Below, piece after piece: positions 6,785-8,704 of a DNA stretch of 8,704 nucleotides. Source of the DNA: Alphaproteobacteria bacterium (GTDB taxonomy: Bacteria; Pseudomonadota; Alphaproteobacteria; Micropepsales; Micropepsaceae); the NCBI GenBank assembly GCA_003131925.1, contig PKWC01000021.1, positions 18,584-27,287 on the forward strand. Direction: 5' to 3'. Numbering within the stretch: the stretch's first letter is position 1; every line of letters begins with the position of its first letter. Position numbers and translations under genes: made by a program. The notes under the pieces were generated by a model. The model was not told where the DNA came from. It saw only the letters and a list, made by a program, of their open reading frames with translations, and made no database searches.

Positions 6785-6800
6785 AAGGAACCTTGCAGAA

Positions 6801-7109
6801 CTAGTTGGCAGGCGCTGCAGCGGCTTTCTTCTCGGATTCTCGCGTGCCAGCTTCTTCCACTGTAAGAACGCTGATATAGCGCCCGTGTCCGCCCTTGTCT
6901 TCAAAGAGGACGATGCCGTCAATCAACGCGAAGAGGCTGTCGTCTTTTGCCAGCCCAACATTTTTTCCGGGCTTGTAGTGAGTGCCGCGCTGCCGGATCA
7001 AAATGCTGCCGCCAGTTACGAGCTGGCCGCCAAACCGCTTGATTCCAAGTCGCTGACCGTGCGAGTCGCGTCCATTAGTGGATGACCCGCCGCCTTTTTT
7101 GTGTGCCAT
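6801..7109 (-). CDS. rpmA: 50S ribosomal protein L27
   Basis: A 102-residue L27; its N-terminal tail reaches the peptidyl-transferase centre of the 50S subunit. It opens MAHKKGGGSSTNGRDS directly, without the cleaved N-terminal extension seen in Firmicutes, and continues with RFGGQ, IRQRGTHYKPGKNVG and DDSLFALIDG. It is longer than the 85 residues of the E. coli protein because of a C-terminal Lys/Ala-rich tail (ESEKKAAAAPAN). The sequence HGQRLGIKRFGGQLVTGGSI does not resemble the alphaproteobacterial form I know (SKRLGVKRFGGQ, IPGNIIVRQRGT). The ATG has an AGGGGAT SD. It is nine bases downstream of rplU, forming one operon, and is followed by a terminator. Confidence 0.97.
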   Translation of the reverse strand: MAHKKGGGSSTNGRDSHGQRLGIKRFGGQLVTGGSILIRQRGTHYKPGKNVGLAKDDSLFALIDGIVLFEDKGGHGRYISVLTVEEAGTRESEKKAAAAPAN

Positions 7110-7118
7110 GAAGATCCC

Positions 7119-7433
7119 CTACGGAATTTGAATGTCGCTGACCTGAACGGCGGTGTAATTCTGCCGGTGGCCGCGCTGAATGTTGTATTGCCCGCCCGTT
7201 TTGTACTTCAAAACTCGCAGTCTCGGGCCGCGGCCTTGCTCCACAATTTTACCGATAACTTTGACTTTCGAGATATCGTCGGCGGAAACAAATTTCTTCT
7301 CGTCCGTGCGCACGGATAGCACGTCTTCGAACGTTACCTTGCCGCCCAGTTTTCCTTCGAGCGTCTCCACCCGGACAGTCTTGCCCGGCTCCACGCGATA
7401 CTGCTTTCCCCCACTGCGAATTACGGCGTACAT
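7119..7433 (-). CDS. rplU: 50S ribosomal protein L21
   Basis: A 104-residue L21, a 50S protein that binds 23S rRNA. It begins MYAVIRSGGKQYRVEPG and ends with the rRNA-binding stretch KYKTGGQYNIQRGHRQNYTA and SDIQIP. The start at 7433 has a perfect AGGAGG five bases upstream and lies about 24 bases from the predicted transcription start. An in-frame ATG at 7493 falls within the -35 box, so it is rejected. Alphaproteobacterial L21 usually has an arginine-rich RRRQNSRRKRGHRQ segment and a C-terminal extension; this protein has neither. First gene of the rplU-rpmA unit. Confidence 0.97.
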   Translation of the reverse strand: MYAVIRSGGKQYRVEPGKTVRVETLEGKLGGKVTFEDVLSVRTDEKKFVSADDISKVKVIGKIVEQGRGPRLRVLKYKTGGQYNIQRGHRQNYTAVQVSDIQIP

Positions 7434-7463
7434 GCTGCCTCCTGAAGCCAGTGACAAACCCCA

Positions 7464-7493
7464 ATTATACGGGCTATCCAGCACATCCGTCAA
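7464..7493 (-). promoter_or_regulatory. Strong sigma70-type promoter for rplU-rpmA
   Basis: On the minus strand TTGACG (7488-7493) and a perfect TATAAT (7464-7469) are separated by 18 bases. Predicted initiation near 7457 gives a leader of only about 24 bases, mostly the SD, which leaves no room for a structured autoregulatory leader. Confidence 0.8.
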
Positions 7494-7511
7494 CGAGCAC
7501 TGTGTTGATAA

Positions 7512-7691
7512 TTAAGCGTAGGCCTGGCGGCAGGATTCGTGTTCGCGGCAGGATCGAGGACAATTGGTGTGGTCGATCAGGATGTAATTGTGACAAGCGG
7601 CGCAGATTACGCCGTACATGGTCTCGTTGAATTGATCGTGTCCAATCTTGGCGGTATGTTCGTTGCGCGCTTGCTCGCGGCTCATGACCAT
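7512..7691 (-). CDS. Small cysteine/histidine-rich protein, probably metal-binding
   Basis: A 59-residue open reading frame starting MVMSREQARNEHTAKIGHDQ. Its second half holds five cysteines: C30 and C33 (ICAACHN), C44 and C48 (TNCPRSC) and C54 (HESC), plus histidines at 18, 34, 41 and 51. The CxxC...CxxxC spacing suggests a small zinc-binding or redox fold. CAACH also has the CxxCH form of a haem c site, but there is no signal peptide, so haem attachment is unlikely. The SD is good: GAGGGAG (7699-7705), seven bases before the ATG at 7691; a second ATG at 7685 is spaced too far from it. The gene is upstream of rplU on the same strand, with 18 bases between its stop and the rplU -35 box, so it may read through into the ribosomal operon. 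I do not recognise the family. The opposite strand is also open here, but without a start signal or motif. Confidence 0.65.
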   Translation of the reverse strand: MVMSREQARNEHTAKIGHDQFNETMYGVICAACHNYILIDHTNCPRSCREHESCRQAYA

Positions 7692-7871
7692 CGTGCTGCT
7701 CCCTCACTACATTCTATCTGAAGTGCCTCGATGAAAAAATGAAGCAACGTTTTGTGCTGCCTGTGACTCTGTGTATTTTGCCAAAACAAAGCGCGTTATG
7801 TGCCAGCACATCCGATGGCCCAGCCAGATTGGCTCTTGTGGCACCCCGGGCCACCAGCCTACGCTTGCCGT

Positions 7872-8522
7872 ATGAGCGAATTCAAACGAACGGAACGCAC
7901 GCAGGTCAAGCGACTGCCCGATCGCGGCGCTTATGATACTGAAACTGTCTTTCCGATTCTCGACGAAGGGTTAATTTGCCACGTCGGATTCTCAGTCGAG
8001 GGCCAGCCGTTTGTGATTCCGACCGGCTACGCGCGGGTGGGTGACACGCTTTATATCCATGGCTCGGCTGCAAGCCGCATGTTGCGTACGCTCGCCGAAA
8101 GCATTCAAGTTTGTGTAACCGTGACGCTGCTCGACGGATTAGTTCTGGCGCGAGCGGCTTTCCATCACTCGATGAATTACCGGTCTGTCGTGATTCTCGG
8201 ACGTGCCACTCTCGTTGAAGACCGAGCTGAAAAAATTAAGGCGCTGGAAGCGTTTACCGAGCATATCGTGCGCGGGCGCTGGAAGGACGTCCGGCTGCCA
8301 ACGGAAACGGAGCTGAAGGCGACAACTGTGCTTTCGCTGCCGCTCACCGAAGTTTCCGCAAAGGTTCGCTCCGGCCCACCGAAAGACGACGCAGAAGATT
8401 ACGAACTTCCTATCTGGGCCGGCGTCGTTCCGCTTACGATTGTCCCAGGCGCTCCGATTACCGATCCTCGATTAATCTCGAGAATTGAGGCTCCGGCCTA
8501 CGCGAAGAAATATTCACGCTGA
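7872..8522 (+). CDS. Pyridoxamine 5'-phosphate oxidase-like / NimA-type flavin-binding protein
   Basis: A 216-residue cytoplasmic protein with the split-barrel flavin-binding fold of the PPOX/NimA group (COG3467-like). Recognisable blocks are the N-terminal TERTQVKRLPDRGAYD (7-22), the barrel strands with VIPTGYARVGDTLYIHG (48-64), SAASRMLR (65-72), the family block DGLVLARAAFHHSMNYRSV (88-106), and a C-terminal LPIWAGVVPL (179-188). Related proteins bind FMN or F420 and reduce small molecules such as nitroimidazoles, but the substrate cannot be told here. The start is placed at ATG 7872 because homologues begin with MSEF-like sequence and TERT shortly after; it has no clear SD. A 25-codon open frame (7798-7875) ends in an ATGA overlap with it. 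Starts at 7800 (GTG) or 7815 (ATG) are possible. It is divergent from the small cysteine-rich gene across a 180-base gap. Confidence 0.87.
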   Translation: MSEFKRTERTQVKRLPDRGAYDTETVFPILDEGLICHVGFSVEGQPFVIPTGYARVGDTLYIHGSAASRMLRTLAESIQVCVTVTLLDGLVLARAAFHHSMNYRSVVILGRATLVEDRAEKIKALEAFTEHIVRGRWKDVRLPTETELKATTVLSLPLTEVSAKVRSGPPKDDAEDYELPIWAGVVPLTIVPGAPITDPRLISRIEAPAYAKKYSR

Positions 8523-8568
8523 CTTCCGGTTTTCGCTGCCGCTAGACACCGCGTGACTCCCGCATTCC

Positions 8569-8600
8569 AAAAAACCCAGCCTCGGCCGAAGCCCAGGCTG
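8569..8600 (-). terminator. Rho-independent terminator with UUCG tetraloop
   Basis: On the minus strand CAGCCT-G-GGC pairs with GCC-G-AGGCTG around a TTCG loop closed by C-G, a ten-position stem with one G-G mismatch (8577-8600). It is followed by GG and six T residues (8569-8574). It lies about 30 bases past the stop of the minus-strand gene at the window edge. The plus side has no T-run, so it probably serves only that gene. Confidence 0.8.
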
Positions 8601-8629
8601 TTGGGTAGACTTGCCGGAGTTAGCGAAAA

Positions 8630-8704
8630 TTAGTCGCCAGCGACTGCGGCTTGCTCGGCATCAGTCTTTTCGACCTTCGCTTCGCTGTTCCCATTCTTGT
8701 GGCC
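8630..8704 (-). CDS. C-terminal end of an unidentified minus-strand gene (partial)
   Basis: The minus strand enters the window with an open frame of 24 codons ending in TAA (8630-8632): GHKNGNSEAKVEKTDAEQAA and then VAGD. The tail is charged and Ala/Glu-rich, like the flexible end of many cytoplasmic proteins. A strong terminator just downstream supports it as a real gene end. Too little is visible to name the product. Confidence 0.6.
   Translation of the reverse strand, partial: GHKNGNSEAKVEKTDAEQAAVAGD

Noticed and set aside
7594..7605. CxxCH haem c motif in the small protein
   Set aside because: No signal peptide for export, and extra cysteines and histidines nearby fit metal binding better.
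7539..7721. Plus-strand open frame opposite the small cysteine-rich gene
   Set aside because: No SD and no recognisable motif, while the minus-strand frame has a good SD and patterned cysteines. It stays a minor alternative.
1..8704. CRISPR arrays, tRNAs, rRNAs, insertion sequences, phage or defence genes
   Set aside because: Scanned by eye on both strands; no direct-repeat array, cloverleaf, transposase or such gene was seen.

Overview
The window carries housekeeping genes packed on both strands. The left part, up to about position 6,100, looks like an alphaproteobacterium, probably of the Hyphomicrobiales type. Its UvrB tail, zinc-ligand-poor DksA, RlmH, RsfS and NadD all read like proteins from that group. 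From about 6,160 rightwards the proteins (N-terminal half of Obg, L27, L21) no longer look alphaproteobacterial. They resemble what I recall of Acidobacteriota or similar phyla. The switch falls inside obgE, in a stretch nearly identical across phyla. This is either a mosaic made by recombination or an assembly join, and it is the most important thing to check here.

Layout, left to right. The 3' end of uvrB (+) faces a secreted beta-propeller protein of unknown role (-). The ammonium transporter gene amtB (+) is divergent from that gene and convergent with dksA (-). A minus-strand block then reads, in transcription order, from about 7,700 down to 3,998: a 59-residue cysteine-rich protein, rplU, rpmA, a Rho-independent terminator, obgE, nadD, rsfS, rlmH. 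Beyond it, on the plus strand, lies a flavin-binding protein of the pyridoxamine-phosphate-oxidase/NimA type. It converges on the last 24 codons of an unidentified minus-strand gene, which has its own UUCG-loop terminator.

The minus-strand block is the familiar ribosome and cofactor cluster: two 50S proteins (L21, L27), the 50S assembly GTPase Obg, NAD synthesis (NadD), the 50S silencing factor RsfS and the 23S rRNA methyltransferase RlmH. DksA couples rRNA transcription to nutrient state. A strong sigma70-type promoter precedes rplU and a plausible one precedes dksA.

I found no tRNA, rRNA, CRISPR array, insertion sequence or prophage gene, and no convincing new multi-gene system. The best leads are the obgE mosaic, the small cysteine-rich gene upstream of rplU, and a strong Shine-Dalgarno without an AUG ahead of rsfS.
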